DNA of 64,000 bases from Gerris lacustris (taxonomy: Eukaryota; Arthropoda; Insecta; Hemiptera; Gerridae), in the NCBI GenBank assembly GCA_951217055.1, contig OX578277.1, positions 71,837,455 to 71,901,454 on the forward strand, written 5' to 3'. Made by a program: the position numbers and the translations under genes. The stretch's first letter is position 1, and each line of letters starts with the position of its first letter. The notes beneath the pieces were generated by a model. It did not search any database. It was given only the letters and a program-made list of their open reading frames with translations, and was not told the origin of the DNA. This document shows, one piece after another, positions 63,185-64,000 of this stretch.

Positions 63185-63346
63185 ATGAGTGAATCAAGTG
63201 ACTTTGACGAAAATGTGGAGAATAATACTCCTCAAGAAATAATTAATTCGGCAAAAGATACAACTCAAGAATTAATGCCTTCTTTATCAAGAGAGAGATA
63301 CGAACTTACATACAGCAAGTTTATTTTTTCTGTATTTATTATTTAA
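63185..63346 (+). pseudogene. Possible N-terminal fragment of a Crypton-like or related protein
   Basis: ATG-started 53-residue frame beginning MSESSDFDEN, acidic at first, then LMPSLSRERYELTYSKF. The pattern L(M/L)P..SRERYE.(T/S)Y.KF resembles the start of the core-binding region in tyrosine-recombinase-like proteins of Crypton transposons and their domesticated relatives. After SKF the similarity stops and the frame ends. I see no GT donor at that point, so it is either truncated or a chance ORF. Confidence 0.35.
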
Positions 63347-64000
63347 ATCTAATAATCGTAGATAAAGTCCCCCTCCAAGTCCAGTCTCCTTCTTACAACA
63401 CAGGCTTTTGTCTTACCGTAAGAAGTAACCATGTTACAAATGTAATTTAAGCTATACATATGTATTTAATTACAAATGTTTTAATGTATTGTTTACTTAT
63501 TTTTATAATGTTATATTCTTAAAATAAAATGGTTCTTAAAAAAAAAAGTACGGTACGCAACTCGTGCGAAAACGGCATTTTGCATTGCTCGTGTGGTTTT
63601 ACTACCCTCGCTATCGCTCGGGTGCAAACTCCACACTCGCATGCAGAATGCTACTTTCCGCACTCGACGCTTAATGTCCTTCCATATTATTATGGAAGGA
63701 TTATTATTTATGTATTTTACATTTATTGAGCTGTAAATTGTTTTTGTAACATGCAGGGCTCATGCTAGGTATTAGTGGCTTATGTTTCTTATTATCATGT
63801 TGGCCTAGCAATTAAATGAAAAGCCTAAATAGTTGTGTTTCCAAAGCCTTCTAAGATAAGAATAGAATCAGGACTATATTATACATCATTCATTCCATTA
63901 CTAAGAATATAATACTCTCCAAATCGTGGTTTGAAGTCTATTTATATATAATATATTATAAATGGCCAATCGAAACTAATTAATATAGTAATAAATAATA
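63347..64000. other. No recognised gene; palindromic repeat
   Basis: 63540-63670 is GC-richer with CTCGTGCG, CTCGTGTGG, CTCGGGTGC and CACTCGCATGC motifs, in the style of a MITE hairpin. I could not define its ends. Confidence 0.4.

Overview
The window looks like nuclear DNA of an arthropod, most likely an insect. It is AT-rich, intron-rich and dense in transposons (hAT, Tc1/mariner, pogo/Tigger, RTE-like LINE, Penelope-like, SINE and many MITEs). There are no bacterial operons, rRNA genes, intact tRNA genes or CRISPR arrays. I cannot name the species or order from sequence alone.

One host gene can be assembled with confidence. It lies on the minus strand, spans about 39 kb (43443 down to 4439) and has six coding exons giving a 391-residue protein of the 3-beta-hydroxysteroid dehydrogenase type (extended short-chain dehydrogenase/reductase superfamily). 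All five introns have GT..AG borders and all interrupt a codon after its first base. Exons 2 to 5 are therefore all multiples of three. The 1.18 kb of coding sequence is stretched over 39 kb by transposon-filled introns; intron 5 alone is 17.4 kb.

Layout by region. 1-4.4 kb lies downstream of the gene and holds repeats (family A, family D, a foldback element). 4.9-22.3 kb is intron 5: a TTAA-flanked MITE, a tRNA-derived SINE, an inverted Penelope-like element, an RTE-like LINE fragment, a Penelope-like element with 14-bp target duplications, and mariner and Tigger remnants. 22.4-27.1 kb is intron 4: a pogo-type MITE and a three-level nest (a hAT in an inverted-repeat element in another hAT). 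27.3-30.0 kb is intron 3: a foldback element whose spacer holds a 42-bp exact copy of the start of exon 3, then a TA microsatellite split by a pogo-type MITE. 30.2-34.6 kb is intron 2 (microsatellites and a 1.5-kb inverted-repeat element). 34.7-43.4 kb is intron 1 (a nested hAT and a complete 2.6-kb mariner-type element with a decayed transposase). 43.4-64 kb lies upstream of the gene: a 727-bp tandem array, a long-TIR element, a tandem pair of family E repeats, a 3.2-kb hAT holding an inverted pair of family D repeats plus a further hAT, and a short Crypton-like ORF near the right edge.

I did not find a clearly new multi-gene system. The most interesting signals are structural. (1) Three foldback or inverted elements share one architecture: 12-14 bp target duplications, inverted arms flush with one duplication, a 33-65 bp tail at the other, and a hammerhead-like CTGA[A/T]GA...GAAA core. 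A Penelope-like element in the same window shares the target duplication size and core. (2) A piece of the host gene's exon 3 has been copied, with its splice-acceptor AG, into a foldback element in the next intron. (3) Several otherwise different repeat families carry a tRNA B-box-like motif or a shared (GACAGAC)-rich core.
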